Positions 35,661-44,283 of a stretch of 64,000 nt of DNA are shown here, piece by piece (position 1 is the stretch's first letter; the number at the start of each line of letters is the position of its first letter). Made by a program: the position numbers and the translations under genes. The notes under the pieces were generated by a model. That model saw only the letters and a list, made by a program, of their open reading frames with translations, ran no database searches and was not told the DNA's origin. Origin of the DNA: Tianweitania sediminis (GTDB taxonomy: Bacteria > Pseudomonadota > Alphaproteobacteria > Rhizobiales > Rhizobiaceae). The stretch is from the NCBI RefSeq assembly GCF_017813335.1, contig NZ_JAGIYY010000004.1, positions 62,001 through 126,000 of the forward strand, given 5' to 3'.

Positions 35661-35867
35661 GTGAAACCCGACGAGATCAAGAAGCTCGACGCCTATTTCA
35701 AGCGGGTCTTCCGCAATCCTGGCCTGCAGGTGAAGGCGCGTCCGCGTAAGGACGACTCCGCCGAAGTCTACATGGGTGACGAGTTCCTCGGCATCGTTTT
35801 CAAGGACGATGAAGACGGCGAACTGTCCTACAACTTCTCCATGGCCATCCTCGACGTCGATCTTTGA
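35661..35867 (+). CDS. DUF3126 family protein
   Basis: 68 residues from a GTG with GAGGAG ten bases upstream: 'KPDEIKKLDAYFKRVF', 'KARPRKDDSAEVYMGDEFLGIVFKDDEDGELSYNFSMAILDVDL' (in parts). This is the short alphaproteobacterial DUF3126 family, of unknown function, usually found just downstream of cysE as here. The GTG start removes 81 upstream codons that show no family similarity. Confidence 0.87.
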   Translation: MKPDEIKKLDAYFKRVFRNPGLQVKARPRKDDSAEVYMGDEFLGIVFKDDEDGELSYNFSMAILDVDL

Positions 35868-35871
35868 GATG

Positions 35872-36588
35872 TCAGTTTGCCGTGCGCAACCAGCTTTGCG
35901 CACGGCTGCGGACCTTGGCGTCCAGCTCCGCAGCCTGGGCGAGCAGCCGGCGCGGGAAGCGATAGGTGAGACTTAACTCTTCGCCCAGTCGCAGGTCACG
36001 CTCGCATGGCGCAAGCGACTGCGTAGCGGCTTCCGCGATCAGGCAGCGGGCGACATAAGCCTCCTGGCCTGTTCCGATGATCAACTCTTCATCCTGGTAG
36101 CCGGACGACGGAATGAAGCGGTGGCTGGTCAGTCCCGGTGCCACAGCGCGACCGCTGGGTTCGATAAGCTTGCTGTAGATCGGTGCAAGCCGGCCGCTCA
36201 TGTCGCGCGACATGCTGGCTTCCCCGATCGACAGAAAGACGATGCTGCGTTCCTTTTCGGCGTTGTTGAAGGCGTCGCGCTTTTCAGGCGAATAGCCTTC
36301 CATCTCGGGCCAGTGGAGATAAAGCTCCAGGCGCTCGGCAACGCCATCCCGGCGAGCATCCTCAAAGCGGATGGCGTTGTCGGGGATGGCAAGGACGTTG
36401 TTGCCGATGACGATCTCTCGCGATGTCAGAGAGTCGCTATGACCTGCCAGAACCAGTGACTGCCCCAGCCACTTGCCCCCGACGCTGATTACCGCGGCCA
36501 ACAAGACCATCGCCAGACCCGCCGAGATGACGCGCTTGACGAAGCGCAGTTCACCAAGCGCGAGGGCGTCTGAAGGAGCAGGGTCCAT
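35872..36588 (-). CDS. Membrane-anchored protein of unknown function
   Basis: 238 residues. One transmembrane helix near residues 17-40 ('RVISAGLAMVLLAAVISVGGKWLG') and a soluble, presumably periplasmic, domain with 'IVIGNNVLAIPDNAIRF', 'LELYLHWPEMEGYSPEKRDAFN', 'SIVFLSIGEASMSRDMSGRLAPIYSKLI' and two cysteines ('ARCLIAEA', 'LAPCERDL') that could form a disulfide. I do not recognise a characterised family; similar proteins are annotated only as transmembrane anchored proteins in related bacteria, as I recall. I prefer the ATG at 36,588 over one at 36,657, whose extension has no membrane or domain character. It converges on DUF3126 and is divergent from the carbonic-anhydrase-like gene. Confidence 0.7.
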   Translation of the reverse strand: MDPAPSDALALGELRFVKRVISAGLAMVLLAAVISVGGKWLGQSLVLAGHSDSLTSREIVIGNNVLAIPDNAIRFEDARRDGVAERLELYLHWPEMEGYSPEKRDAFNNAEKERSIVFLSIGEASMSRDMSGRLAPIYSKLIEPSGRAVAPGLTSHRFIPSSGYQDEELIIGTGQEAYVARCLIAEAATQSLAPCERDLRLGEELSLTYRFPRRLLAQAAELDAKVRSRAQSWLRTAN

Positions 36589-36693
36589 CCGGCAACAAAA
36601 GCTTTCTTCGGGGAAACAAGGACACGAAGGCTTCCGCGCCTTACAATGCCGGCTCATGGTAAATGTAGCACTAATTTTCCTGGAGGACTGCTC

Positions 36694-37221
36694 ATGCCCC
36701 TTTACGCGCTTGGAGATCGCGAGCCGCGCCTAGATGACAGGTCGTCGATCTGGATTGCCCCCGATGCGACGATCATCGGCGACATCCATATTCAAGCGGA
36801 TGTCGGAATCTGGTTCGGCTCTGTGCTTCGGGGAGACAACGAACCGATCGTGATCGGGCGAGGCTCAAACGTTCAGGAGCACACCGTGATGCACACGGAC
36901 ATCGGCTTTCCGCTCACGGTGGGAAACGGGTGCACAATCGGCCATCGCGCCATGCTGCACGGGTGCACCATTGGCGCTAACAGCCTAATCGGCATGGGAG
37001 CCATCGTCCTGAACGGCGCCGTGATTGGCGAAAACAGCCTTGTGGGTGCGGGCGCACTGGTGACGGAAGGCAAATCCTTTCCGTCAAACTCGCTGATTGT
37101 CGGCTCGCCGGCCAAGGTCATCCGGACCTTGAGCACGGACGAGGTGGAACGGCTTCGATGGTCGGCGATCCACTACCAGAAGAACGCGATGCGCTTCCGT
37201 GATGGTCTGAAGGAGATCTGA
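36694..37221 (+). CDS. Gamma-carbonic anhydrase-like hexapeptide protein
   Basis: 175 residues of left-handed beta-helix repeats: 'SIWIAPDATIIGDIHIQADVGIWFGSVLRGDNEPIVIGRGSNVQEHTVMHTDIGFPLTVGNGCTIGHRAMLHGCTIG' -type residues. The three metal histidines are in 'HTVMHTD', 'TIGHRAMLHGC'. It belongs to the YrdA/CaiE-type gamma-CA family; members are carbonic anhydrases or metal-binding homologues, and many bacterial ones lack shown activity. GGAGGA precedes the ATG at 36,694 at ideal spacing. Confidence 0.9.
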   Translation: MPLYALGDREPRLDDRSSIWIAPDATIIGDIHIQADVGIWFGSVLRGDNEPIVIGRGSNVQEHTVMHTDIGFPLTVGNGCTIGHRAMLHGCTIGANSLIGMGAIVLNGAVIGENSLVGAGALVTEGKSFPSNSLIVGSPAKVIRTLSTDEVERLRWSAIHYQKNAMRFRDGLKEI

Positions 37222-37227
37222 AGAAGC

Positions 37228-37257
37228 GGAGCCGACCCTTGGGGAAGGGCCGGCTCC
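37228..37257. terminator. Long hairpin at the end of the carbonic-anhydrase-like gene
   Basis: GGAGCCG-A-CCCTT, loop GGGG, AAGGG-C-CGGCTCC: a 12-bp stem with one A-C mismatch. It starts six bases after the stop codon. No T-run follows, so it is either a T-poor terminator or an RNA-stabilising 3' hairpin. Confidence 0.6.
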
Positions 37258-37259
37258 TG

Positions 37260-37302
37260 AACCCGGTCGTTCGGGACGGGGAGGTGGGGACTCGACCGGG
37301 TT
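37260..37302. repeat. 10-bp inverted repeat between convergent genes
   Basis: AACCCGGTCG and CGACCGGGTT flank a 23-base G-rich centre. It directly follows the previous hairpin and ends 16 bases before the stop of the opposite-strand proteinase gene. It could serve as a terminator for either strand. Confidence 0.55.
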
Positions 37303-37317
37303 GTTCGCTGATCCCTG

Positions 37318-37923
37318 CTACTTCAGGCTGCCGACGAGTACGTCGCGCCCATCTTCGATGGAAACCCAGATTCCGGCATGCTTTTCCGACTGGCGCTTGA
37401 GGAACCGGTATTCCGTGTCGGTCCAGGCGAGAACGCGGGGTTCGAGATTGTCGAGGATGAAATCGCCCATGCTGGTGCGCAGCGTCAGCACCGCATGGCC
37501 GGCGCCGTTCTTCTGGCGCACCACCGTCATAAGCAGATTGCTTGCGGAGATTCCGCGTTCGGACAGCATCCGGCGCTTTTCCAGGGCGTAGTCTTCGCAA
37601 TCGCCGACACCATGTGTGGGGTAGGACCAAACTTCCTCACGGCCCCACATCTCCATGTCTGTCATTGGTGTGACCATGGTGTTCACGAGGTTGTTCACCT
37701 CGACCACCTCGGCCCAGAGTTCCCGCGTCAGCGCCACAGGCGCCTCGACTTGAGCATGGCGCCGGCAATCCTCGACATAGCTCTGGCAGAACTCGTAGTG
37801 GCCCACGGGCTGCGTCGAACGACCGGCGGTGGGCATCGTAGAATTGGCTGAAGCAAATGTAGTGAGTGTCAGTGTCTGGACTAGAACAGATGCTGCCAGT
37901 ATAAACGTCTTCCCAAAGGACAT
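37318..37923 (-). CDS. Bacterial transglutaminase-like cysteine proteinase (BTLCP, DUF920)
   Basis: 201 residues with a signal peptide ('TFILAASVLVQTLTLTTFASA'). The BTLCP domain is shown by 'HYEFCQSYVEDCR', 'WSYPTHGVGDCEDYALEKRRML' (catalytic Cys in G-D-C-E-D-Y), 'GHAVLTLRTSMGDFILDN' (catalytic His) and the Asp in 'LDNLEPRVL'. In proteobacteria such proteins (LapG-like relatives) act as periplasmic proteases or scaffolds; LapG-type members cut surface adhesins under c-di-GMP control. This protein's target is unknown, though a PilZ gene lies next to it. GGGGAG precedes the ATG but is partly inside a hairpin. Confidence 0.88.
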   Translation of the reverse strand: MSFGKTFILAASVLVQTLTLTTFASANSTMPTAGRSTQPVGHYEFCQSYVEDCRRHAQVEAPVALTRELWAEVVEVNNLVNTMVTPMTDMEMWGREEVWSYPTHGVGDCEDYALEKRRMLSERGISASNLLMTVVRQKNGAGHAVLTLRTSMGDFILDNLEPRVLAWTDTEYRFLKRQSEKHAGIWVSIEDGRDVLVGSLK

Positions 37924-37927
37924 GTAT

Positions 37928-37951
37928 TTGTCTCCCCGTCGAAAGAGACAA
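37928..37951 (-). promoter_or_regulatory. Hairpin covering the ribosome site of the BTLCP gene
   Basis: On the minus strand TTGTCTC and GAGACAA pair across a ten-base loop. The ribosome site GGGGAG is split between loop (GGG) and stem (GAG) and sits eight bases before the ATG, so the fold could limit translation. Confidence 0.4.
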
Positions 37952-38113
37952 TGACACAGACGCCTTGAGCTTGATCCAAGAAGAGCATCGGTTTTTGAGG
38001 TAAGCTTTATTCAAAAGCGAGCGTGCGTGTATTCGCTTCCTTAACGCTTCGTTGTTGCTGCGTTAACTATCAGCCCGCTCCTGAGCATCCATATGGCTTG
38101 ACCTGCAGGCAAC

Positions 38114-38138
38114 AAAAAAGGGGCCCGGAGGCCCCTTT
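38114..38138 (-). terminator. Rho-independent terminator of the PilZ gene
   Basis: On the minus strand a 9-bp stem AAAGGGGCC/GGCCCCTTT with a four-base loop runs into six T residues, 19 bases after the PilZ stop. Confidence 0.88.
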
Positions 38139-38156
38139 GATCATCTGATCGAATGA

Positions 38157-38780
38157 TCAGTGCGTGGCAATCGGATGAGCGAACTCGGCTTCCAGCGTTT
38201 CGGCGTGTTGAACGGCAGCAAACTCGATCGCCACACCATCGTCGAAATGCCGCACGACCTGCCCGCGCATCGTCCCTAGCGACACCTGGATGCCAAGGGC
38301 CGGTTTGACATCGAGTTCGATTGCCGCACCAGACAGAGAAAGGTCGATAATTCGGCACTGGTATTCGCGTCCATCGGCCAGGCGCAGGATGGTCATTGGA
38401 TTGCGCGGCGCGACGCGATCGTGGCGTCGATCCTCGGGCAGGTCGAGCTCATGCTTGTTGGCAAGCCAGGTTAGCTGCGCGGCAAGCTTGTCGCGCTTGC
38501 GATCGGACGCAAGCACGGTCATGGCGAAGCCTTCCGGAATCGTCCGCGTAACAACGCCTTCGATTCGGCCGATATGATCGAGATAGGCGATGACCTTTTC
38601 GCCGGGAACGCCTGCTGTATCACAGCGAAACGCCACATTGCCGGGCGACATGTCGATCACCTGGCAAGGATGCTCAGATCGATCCTCCAGCATATAGCGG
38701 CCATAGATTTTAACACGGACGCGCTGGAAGTTGCGTCGTTCCGCACCGGACGGCGCAGTGTCGATCGCCGCTGACCTCAT
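38157..38780 (-). CDS. Tandem PilZ-domain protein
   Basis: 207 residues with two PilZ domains. The first (about 14-105) has R-N-F-Q-R and 'CQVIDMSPGNVAFRC', a variant of the D-x-S-x-x-G motif in which the glycine is shifted. The second (about 117-200) has 'DRRHDRVAPRNPM' (R-x3-R) and 'CRIIDLSLSGAAIEL', a full D-x-S-x-x-G. The second domain should bind c-di-GMP; the first may be degenerate. No membrane segment. It may relay c-di-GMP to surface behaviour such as polysaccharide export, a guess from the family. Direct repeats lie upstream at 38,849-38,873. Confidence 0.87.
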   Translation of the reverse strand: MRSAAIDTAPSGAERRNFQRVRVKIYGRYMLEDRSEHPCQVIDMSPGNVAFRCDTAGVPGEKVIAYLDHIGRIEGVVTRTIPEGFAMTVLASDRKRDKLAAQLTWLANKHELDLPEDRRHDRVAPRNPMTILRLADGREYQCRIIDLSLSGAAIELDVKPALGIQVSLGTMRGQVVRHFDDGVAIEFAAVQHAETLEAEFAHPIATH

Positions 38781-38848
38781 TGTCCCGCCCTTTCGGAAAC
38801 TCGTCTCTGCTATTGCAGGAATATGCCGAAATTCTACGGTTTCACCTG

Positions 38849-38873
38849 TTAATAAGCGGTAAGCTTAATAAGC
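38849..38873. repeat. Direct repeats TTAATAAGC upstream of the PilZ gene
   Basis: Two exact 9-base copies of TTAATAAGC start 16 bases apart (38,849-38,857 and 38,865-38,873) in an AT-rich region 70-90 bases before the PilZ start; a third partial ATTAAGC lies just beyond. They may be an operator. Confidence 0.45.
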
Positions 38874-38947
38874 ACTGTTGCGGAAATTAAGCACTTGAGA
38901 CGTCCCGGCAAAAACGAGCTGAGCCGAGTAGAGGGCAACGTAAGCTG

Positions 38948-39565
38948 TCAATAAAGAGCAGGATCGCCCTGCAGCGCCTCGGAAAGCAACTGGTCATACC
39001 GGTTGCGCGGAACGTCCACCGCCCCGAAGCGCTTCAGGTGCTCCGTCGTGAACTGCGTGTCCAGAAGAACAAAGCCGCGTTCCCGCAGATGCTCCACAAG
39101 ATGCACAAGGCAGACCTTGGATGCATCCTTTTCCCGGGAAAACATGCTTTCTCCAAAGAAGGCACGGCCGAGCGTCACCCCGTAGAGGCCGCCCACCAGC
39201 CGGTCGTCGCGCCACGCCTCGACCGTGTGGCAATGGCCCCGGGCAAAGAGTTCGGCATAAGCCTCGCGAATCGGGCCATTGATCCAGGTCTTTTCCCGGC
39301 CGTCGCTGCTTTCCGAACAGCCGTCGACTACCCCAACGAAGGTTGTGTCGCGCTTCACATCGAAGCGCGCCTGCCGGATGATCTTCGCAAGACTTTTTGG
39401 AACGTGAAAGCCGTCGAGCGGGATGATGCCGCGGATCTCTGGACGCACCCAGAACACCTCGGGATCATCCGCTTCCTCGGCCATGGGAAACACTCCCGAC
39501 GCGTAGGCGCGCAAAAGCAGGTCCGGCGGGATCCGGTATCCGGGAGCGAAAGGACGCGCCGCCAT
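38948..39565 (-). CDS. aat: Leucyl/phenylalanyl-tRNA-protein transferase
   Basis: 205 residues: '[18 protein letters not shown]', '[27 protein letters not shown]', '[26 protein letters not shown]', '[21 protein letters not shown]' and '[22 protein letters not shown]'. These are the signature blocks of Aat, which adds Leu or Phe to proteins with N-terminal Lys/Arg and so marks them for ClpAP/ClpS degradation. It starts 10 bases after the accC stop and is the last gene of aroQ-accB-accC-aat. Confidence 0.95.
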   Translation of the reverse strand: MAARPFAPGYRIPPDLLLRAYASGVFPMAEEADDPEVFWVRPEIRGIIPLDGFHVPKSLAKIIRQARFDVKRDTTFVGVVDGCSESSDGREKTWINGPIREAYAELFARGHCHTVEAWRDDRLVGGLYGVTLGRAFFGESMFSREKDASKVCLVHLVEHLRERGFVLLDTQFTTEHLKRFGAVDVPRNRYDQLLSEALQGDPALY

Positions 39566-39575
39566 GGGAGGCCGA

Positions 39576-40919
39576 TCAGTGCCCGGCGGCGAGATGTTTC
39601 TCCAGCCAATGGATGTCGTAGTCTCCATTGGCGATATCAGGATTGCCCACGAGTTCGCGGAAAAGAGGCAGCGTGGTGTCGATCCCGTCCACCACGAACT
39701 CATCCAGCGCACGCCGAAGCCGCATCATGCATTCCACACGGTTGCGTCCGTGCACGATGAGCTTCCCGATCAGGCTGTCGTAGTAGGGCGGGATGCGATA
39801 GCCGCTGTAAACGCCGGAATCGACGCGGATGCCAAGGCCGCCCGGTGTATGGAAATGCGTGATCGTGCCGGGCGATGGCACGAAGGTCCGCGCATTCTCC
39901 GCGTTGATGCGGCATTCGATGGCGTGGCCGGAGAAGCGCACCTCATCCTGCTTCAGCGACAGGCCGCCGCCGGATGCAACGCGAATCTGTTCGTGAACGA
40001 GGTCGAGGCCAGTGATGGCTTCCGTGACCGGATGCTCCACCTGCAGGCGCGTGTTCATCTCGATGAAGTAGAACTCGCCGTTCTCATACAAGAACTCGAT
40101 CGTTCCCGCACCGGAATAGCCCAGGTCACCGATGGCTTTGGCGCAAACCTCACCGATGCGCTCCCTTTGCTCCTCGTTGAGAGCAGGGGAATTGGCTTCT
40201 TCCCACACCTTCTGGTGCCGGCGCTGCAGCGAGCAGTCGCGCTCGCCCAGATGGATTGCGCCGCCCCGGCCGTCGCCCATCACCTGCACTTCGATGTGGC
40301 GCGGCTTCTCAAGGTACTTCTCGATGTAAACGGCATCGTCGCCGAAGGCTGCGCCTGCTTCGGCCTTCGCGGTGGAAAGCGCCAGCGAAAGGTCGGCCTC
40401 GCTGCGTGCCACCTTCATGCCGCGGCCGCCGCCGCCGGCGGATGCCTTGATCAGAACCGGATAGCCGATTTCCGCTGCCACGCGCTTGGCTTCCACCTCG
40501 TCGCCGATCGCGCCTTCCGAGCCTGGAACAACCGGGATGCCCAGTCGCTTGGCCGTACGCTTGGCTTCGATCTTGTCGCCCATCACGCGGATGTGGTCAC
40601 CCGACGGACCGATGAAGGTGATGTTGTGGGCGGCCAGTATGTCCGCGAATTTCGCATTCTCCGACAGAAAGCCATAGCCCGGATGGATGGCGTCAGCGCC
40701 GGTGATTTCGCACGCCGACACGATCTGGTGGATGTTGAGGTAGCTGTCGCGCGCGGGCGGCGGCCCGATGCAGACGCTTTCATCCGCAAGGCGCACGTGC
40801 ATCGCATCGGCGTCGGCCGTGGAGTGGATGGCAACCGTCTGGATGCCGAGTTCCTTGGCGGCACGCAGCACGCGCAGCGCGATCTCGCCTCGGTTCGCGA
40901 TCAGGATTTTCTGGAACAT
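39576..40919 (-). CDS. accC: Biotin carboxylase subunit of acetyl-CoA carboxylase
   Basis: 447 residues: '[25 protein letters not shown]', '[16 protein letters not shown]', ATP-grasp loop '[16 protein letters not shown]', '[39 protein letters not shown]' -type residues and catalytic '[31 protein letters not shown]'. It carboxylates the biotin on AccB using ATP and bicarbonate, the first step of fatty acid synthesis. It starts four bases after the accB stop, so the two subunits are co-translated. Confidence 0.97.
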   Translation of the reverse strand: MFQKILIANRGEIALRVLRAAKELGIQTVAIHSTADADAMHVRLADESVCIGPPPARDSYLNIHQIVSACEITGADAIHPGYGFLSENAKFADILAAHNITFIGPSGDHIRVMGDKIEAKRTAKRLGIPVVPGSEGAIGDEVEAKRVAAEIGYPVLIKASAGGGGRGMKVARSEADLSLALSTAKAEAGAAFGDDAVYIEKYLEKPRHIEVQVMGDGRGGAIHLGERDCSLQRRHQKVWEEANSPALNEEQRERIGEVCAKAIGDLGYSGAGTIEFLYENGEFYFIEMNTRLQVEHPVTEAITGLDLVHEQIRVASGGGLSLKQDEVRFSGHAIECRINAENARTFVPSPGTITHFHTPGGLGIRVDSGVYSGYRIPPYYDSLIGKLIVHGRNRVECMMRLRRALDEFVVDGIDTTLPLFRELVGNPDIANGDYDIHWLEKHLAAGH

Positions 40920-40923
40920 GGTG

Positions 40924-41388
40924 TTACTCGATCACCACCAGAGGTTCGCCGAATTCAACAGGCTGCGAGTCCTCACACAAAACCGCAACCACGGTCCCGG
41001 ACCGTGGCGCCGGAATCTGGTTCATGGTCTTCATGGCTTCGATGATGAGAAGCGTCTGGCCTTCGCGCACGGTCTGCCCCACTTCAACAAAGGGGCGGGC
41101 GCCAGGCGACGGCGAGAGATAGGCGGTGCCGACCATTGGCGATGTCACGGCGTTCTTGAGCGCATCACCCGCGGGCGTTGCGGCTGGAGCAGAAGCCGCG
41201 GCAGCGGCAGCGGGCGGGGGTGGTGCCATCGGAGCCGGCGCATAGGCTTGAACCGCGGGCTGCTGCCTTGCCACCCTGAGCTTCAGGCTTCCATACTCGA
41301 CCTCGATCTCGGTGAGATTGGTGTCGTTCAAAATCCCGGCGAGATCACGGATGAGTTGCTGATCGATGCCGTTCTGCTCATGCGACAT
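40924..41388 (-). CDS. accB: Biotin carboxyl carrier protein of acetyl-CoA carboxylase
   Basis: 154 residues: N-terminal '[33 protein letters not shown]', an Ala/Pro-rich flexible linker (about 44-75), and the C-terminal biotinyl domain '[25 protein letters not shown]', '[13 protein letters not shown]', in which the Lys of E-A-M-K-T-M carries biotin. The correct start is the ATG at 41,388; longer readings run into aroQ. It lies 32 bases after aroQ and just before accC. Confidence 0.96.
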   Translation of the reverse strand: MSHEQNGIDQQLIRDLAGILNDTNLTEIEVEYGSLKLRVARQQPAVQAYAPAPMAPPPPAAAAAASAPAATPAGDALKNAVTSPMVGTAYLSPSPGARPFVEVGQTVREGQTLLIIEAMKTMNQIPAPRSGTVVAVLCEDSQPVEFGEPLVVIE

Positions 41389-41420
41389 TTCTTGTTCCTT
41401 CAAGGTCGTTTTGGTGCGGC

Positions 41421-41858
41421 TCACAACCGGGCCGCGACAGCTTGCAACGCAAGAACGTAGCCGAACGGGCCGAACCCGCAGATCACGCCGGTGGCGACCG
41501 GCGATACCATGGACGTGTGGCGAAAGGCTTCGCGTGCGTGGATGTTGGAAAGATGGACTTCGGCGACGGGCAGCGTCCCGACCGAACGAAGTGCGTCGTG
41601 GATGGCAATCGACGTGTGGCTGTAAGCGCCCGGATTGATCACGATCCCGGCGGCCGCGTCGCCAGCTTCCTGGATCCAGTCCACCAGGACGCCTTCGTGG
41701 TTCGTTTGCCGGAAGTCCACGGTCAGTCGGAGGCTCTCCGCCTGTGTGCGGCAATCTGCATGGATCTCGTCCAGGGTCTTCGCGCCGTAAATGCCGGGTT
41801 CGCGTTTGCCCAGCATGTTCAGGTTCGGACCATTGAGAACGAAAATCGGCTTCGACAT
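41421..41858 (-). CDS. aroQ: 3-dehydroquinate dehydratase, type II
   Basis: 145 residues: '[28 protein letters not shown]' (catalytic Tyr), '[13 protein letters not shown]', '[20 protein letters not shown]' and '[33 protein letters not shown]' -type residues with the conserved His. It removes water from 3-dehydroquinate in the shikimate pathway. The ATG at 41,858 fits the family N-terminus. It heads the aroQ-accB-accC-aat run. Confidence 0.96.
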   Translation of the reverse strand: MSKPIFVLNGPNLNMLGKREPGIYGAKTLDEIHADCRTQAESLRLTVDFRQTNHEGVLVDWIQEAGDAAAGIVINPGAYSHTSIAIHDALRSVGTLPVAEVHLSNIHAREAFRHTSMVSPVATGVICGFGPFGYVLALQAVAARL

Positions 41859-41963
41859 TGCCACTCCCGGCAGCCGCGGCGGCGGACGCATCCGCGCCCT
41901 CTATAAGGGGGTGCAGCACGCTCGAAAAGAGCGTTCCCGCATTTTCCAAAGCTTGCTGGGGCG

Positions 41964-42776
41964 CTACTGCTTCGCCGCGGCGAGCTTCTCGAGAAGATCC
42001 TCTGCACCCACGGCACCAAACACGATCTCATCGCCGACGACATAGGCGGGCGTGCCGGTGATGGCGAGCTTGCTGGCAAGTTCGTAGGTGGAAGCGAATT
42101 CATCGTTGATGGTGGGGTCACGCATGGCTTCGCGAAGAGCGAACTCCTCGACGCCGAGATCGGTCGCAACCCGGACCGCTGCCGCTTCACCGGCCCGACC
42201 GCTGCCGCTCAGGAGACGGATGTGGAATTCGGGGTACTTTTCCGGTGCGATCTTCTTCAAGGCGGCGGATACCACATGCGCCTGCTGCGAATCCGGCCCC
42301 AGGATCGGGAACTCCTTCAGGACGAAGCGCAGGTCCGGGTTTTCCTGCACCATGGTCTGCATGTCCGACAGCGCGTGCTTGCAGTAGCCGCAGTTGTAAT
42401 CGAAGAACTCGACCACCGTGGTTCTCGCATCGGGATTGCCAATGATTCCGTCATGGGGCGAGCGGAAGATCGCATCACCTTCCTGCTGCAAAACCGCCAG
42501 CTGTTGCTCTTTTTGTGCCGATTCCTGGCGCGCCACCAGTGCCTGCTGCACCTCGATCAGGATTTCAGGGTTCTCGAGCAGGTAATCACGGACGATCCCC
42601 TCGATGCGGGCCTTTTCGGCCCCGTCCGTGGCCTGAGCGGGGGCAGTGGCCTCGTTCGAATGGGCAGCACTTGGAAGCGCCGCAAGGTACCCCGTGCCGA
42701 TGACGGCCACGGCGGCCAGCCCACCCGCGAGCGAAAGAACGACGTTGCGCATGGTGGTTACCCCGGATTTGCTCAT
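41964..42776 (-). CDS. DsbA-family thiol:disulfide oxidoreductase
   Basis: 270 residues with an N-terminal signal or anchor ('[25 protein letters not shown]'), a helical segment '[32 protein letters not shown]' -type residues, then the thioredoxin domain with active site '[17 protein letters not shown]' (C-G-Y-C) and cis-Pro region '[16 protein letters not shown]'. It introduces or rearranges disulfides in the periplasm. This long type resembles Com1/BdbD/ScsC-like proteins. It lies 12 bases downstream of an M48 protease gene, which suggests envelope quality control. A second ATG 24 bases in is an alternative start. Confidence 0.9.
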   Translation of the reverse strand: MSKSGVTTMRNVVLSLAGGLAAVAVIGTGYLAALPSAAHSNEATAPAQATDGAEKARIEGIVRDYLLENPEILIEVQQALVARQESAQKEQQLAVLQQEGDAIFRSPHDGIIGNPDARTTVVEFFDYNCGYCKHALSDMQTMVQENPDLRFVLKEFPILGPDSQQAHVVSAALKKIAPEKYPEFHIRLLSGSGRAGEAAAVRVATDLGVEEFALREAMRDPTINDEFASTYELASKLAITGTPAYVVGDEIVFGAVGAEDLLEKLAAAKQ

Positions 42777-42788
42777 GGAAGCCTCGGT

Positions 42789-44186
42789 TCAGCTTTTCGG
42801 CTTCTGGCGTGAAGAAATGATGTCCTGCGCCCGAATCCAGGATGGCGAGCCGCGTTGGAGGCGTTGTTGCGCGCGCGCCGCAAAGATCATCGCATCCTGG
42901 TAATTGCCGGAATAATAATGGCCCTCGGCGGTGGCCAGTTCGGCATCGCCGATCTGCCCCGCCTGGCCATAAGCGCGCGCCAGGGACTGGTATCCGTTGA
43001 TGAACTCACGGTCTCGCTCCAGCCCTTGCCGCAACGCCGTTGTTGCGGGCTTCAGGTTCTCCGGCTTGCCTGTGGCAAGCAGTGCCTGGCCGTAAAGGAT
43101 CTGCAGGATGCCGGAGCGGTTGGGATCGAGCTTCGTCGCCGCCGCGAAGGACTTTGCGGCTTCGGCCGGGCGGTTCGCCCGCATCAGAACCTCGCCTTTG
43201 AGCTCATGGAAATAGGGGTTCTTCGGCATCGATTGCAGCAGTGCCTCCGTTTTCTGAAGGGCTGATGCGGGATTGCCTCGCAGGAAGGTGTTGATGGCGT
43301 CGCCATAAGCAGCCGCGGGGCCCCCGGAAAGACGGCGGTTAAGCCGTGCCGCGGCAGCTTGGCTTCCGGTGAAGGCGGCGATCTTGGCGCGCATCATGTC
43401 GTGACGCTGCTGCAGGTTGTCCGGATCGGTCTTGTTGTAGTGCGGGCTCTTTTCGGCAAGCGTCGTGAGATTCGCGATGCGATCGCGCGGCATCGGATGG
43501 CTGATCTGGTACGGGTCGACTCGCGTGCCGGACAAGGCAAGCGCGCTCTGAAAGCGGCTGAACGTCGTCAGCATCCCCTTGGCGGACTGGCCTGTGCTTT
43601 CAAGGTAGCGCATGGCGGCTCGGTCGGCCGTCACCTCTTCCGTGCGCTGGTAGCCGAGAATGCTGCGGCGCGCAGCCTCGCTGCTGCCCATCGCCACGCC
43701 CATTCCCGCTTGCCCGGCGCCCCGGTTGCCGGACACAGCGCCACCCAGCGCCGCGCCCATTCCGAGCAGGCCGGCAACAACGGCAATGGTTTGGGCACGT
43801 GCGATCTGGTCGCGCAGGCGTTGCTGGTGACCGCCCGCAATGTGTCCTGCTTCGTGCGCAAGCACCCCGATGATCTCATTGGGCGTTTCCGACGCAACAA
43901 GCGCCCCGGTATTCACGAAGATGCGGCGCCCCGCCACAAAGGCATTGAAGCTCGGGTCATTCACCAGCACGATCTGAATGCCGGAATTCGCCAGGCCGGC
44001 AGCCTTCAGGATCGGCCGCGCATACTCCGAAACGAGTGCCTCGATCTCGGCATCGCGCACGATGGGAACGTTGCGGTTCTGGGCACTGGCCGGCTGGGAG
44101 CCGGTGACCGCCACAACGGCAGCGATAAGGACGCTGCAGGCAGCACGGCTGAAGTCACGAAGATGGCGCAAGGTCGTCTTCCCCAT
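42789..44186 (-). CDS. Periplasmic M48 metalloprotease with TPR repeats (BepA/YfgC-like)
   Basis: 465 residues with a signal peptide ('FSRAACSVLIAAVVAVTGSQPASA'). The M48 domain has zinc motif 'EIIGVLAHEAGHIAGGH' (H-E-x-x-H) at about residue 118, and the third ligand near 'EEVTADRAAMRYLES'. A TPR region follows from about 300 on ('ALLQSMPKNPYFHELKGEVLMRANRPAEAAKSFAAATKLDPNRSGILQILYGQALLATGKPENL' -type residues). BepA-like proteases degrade or help assemble outer membrane proteins such as LptD. The DsbA-like gene follows after 12 bases. Confidence 0.92.
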   Translation of the reverse strand: MGKTTLRHLRDFSRAACSVLIAAVVAVTGSQPASAQNRNVPIVRDAEIEALVSEYARPILKAAGLANSGIQIVLVNDPSFNAFVAGRRIFVNTGALVASETPNEIIGVLAHEAGHIAGGHQQRLRDQIARAQTIAVVAGLLGMGAALGGAVSGNRGAGQAGMGVAMGSSEAARRSILGYQRTEEVTADRAAMRYLESTGQSAKGMLTTFSRFQSALALSGTRVDPYQISHPMPRDRIANLTTLAEKSPHYNKTDPDNLQQRHDMMRAKIAAFTGSQAAAARLNRRLSGGPAAAYGDAINTFLRGNPASALQKTEALLQSMPKNPYFHELKGEVLMRANRPAEAAKSFAAATKLDPNRSGILQILYGQALLATGKPENLKPATTALRQGLERDREFINGYQSLARAYGQAGQIGDAELATAEGHYYSGNYQDAMIFAARAQQRLQRGSPSWIRAQDIISSRQKPKS

Positions 44187-44283
44187 GAAGTGCGCTGGTA
44201 AACGAGGCGAACAGCGATGAAAAGACGCTCGGCCCGCTGTCATGAACTTGTGATCCCCACATCAATCCGGCATTTGTGCGGCC

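Noticed and set aside
39564-41045. 493-codon open frame on the plus strand
   Set aside because: It is antisense to accC and accB, both unambiguous.
41918-41934. ACGCTC/GAGCGT hairpin between the DsbA-like gene and aroQ as a terminator
   Set aside because: Six-pair stem without a following T-run on either strand; too weak to call.
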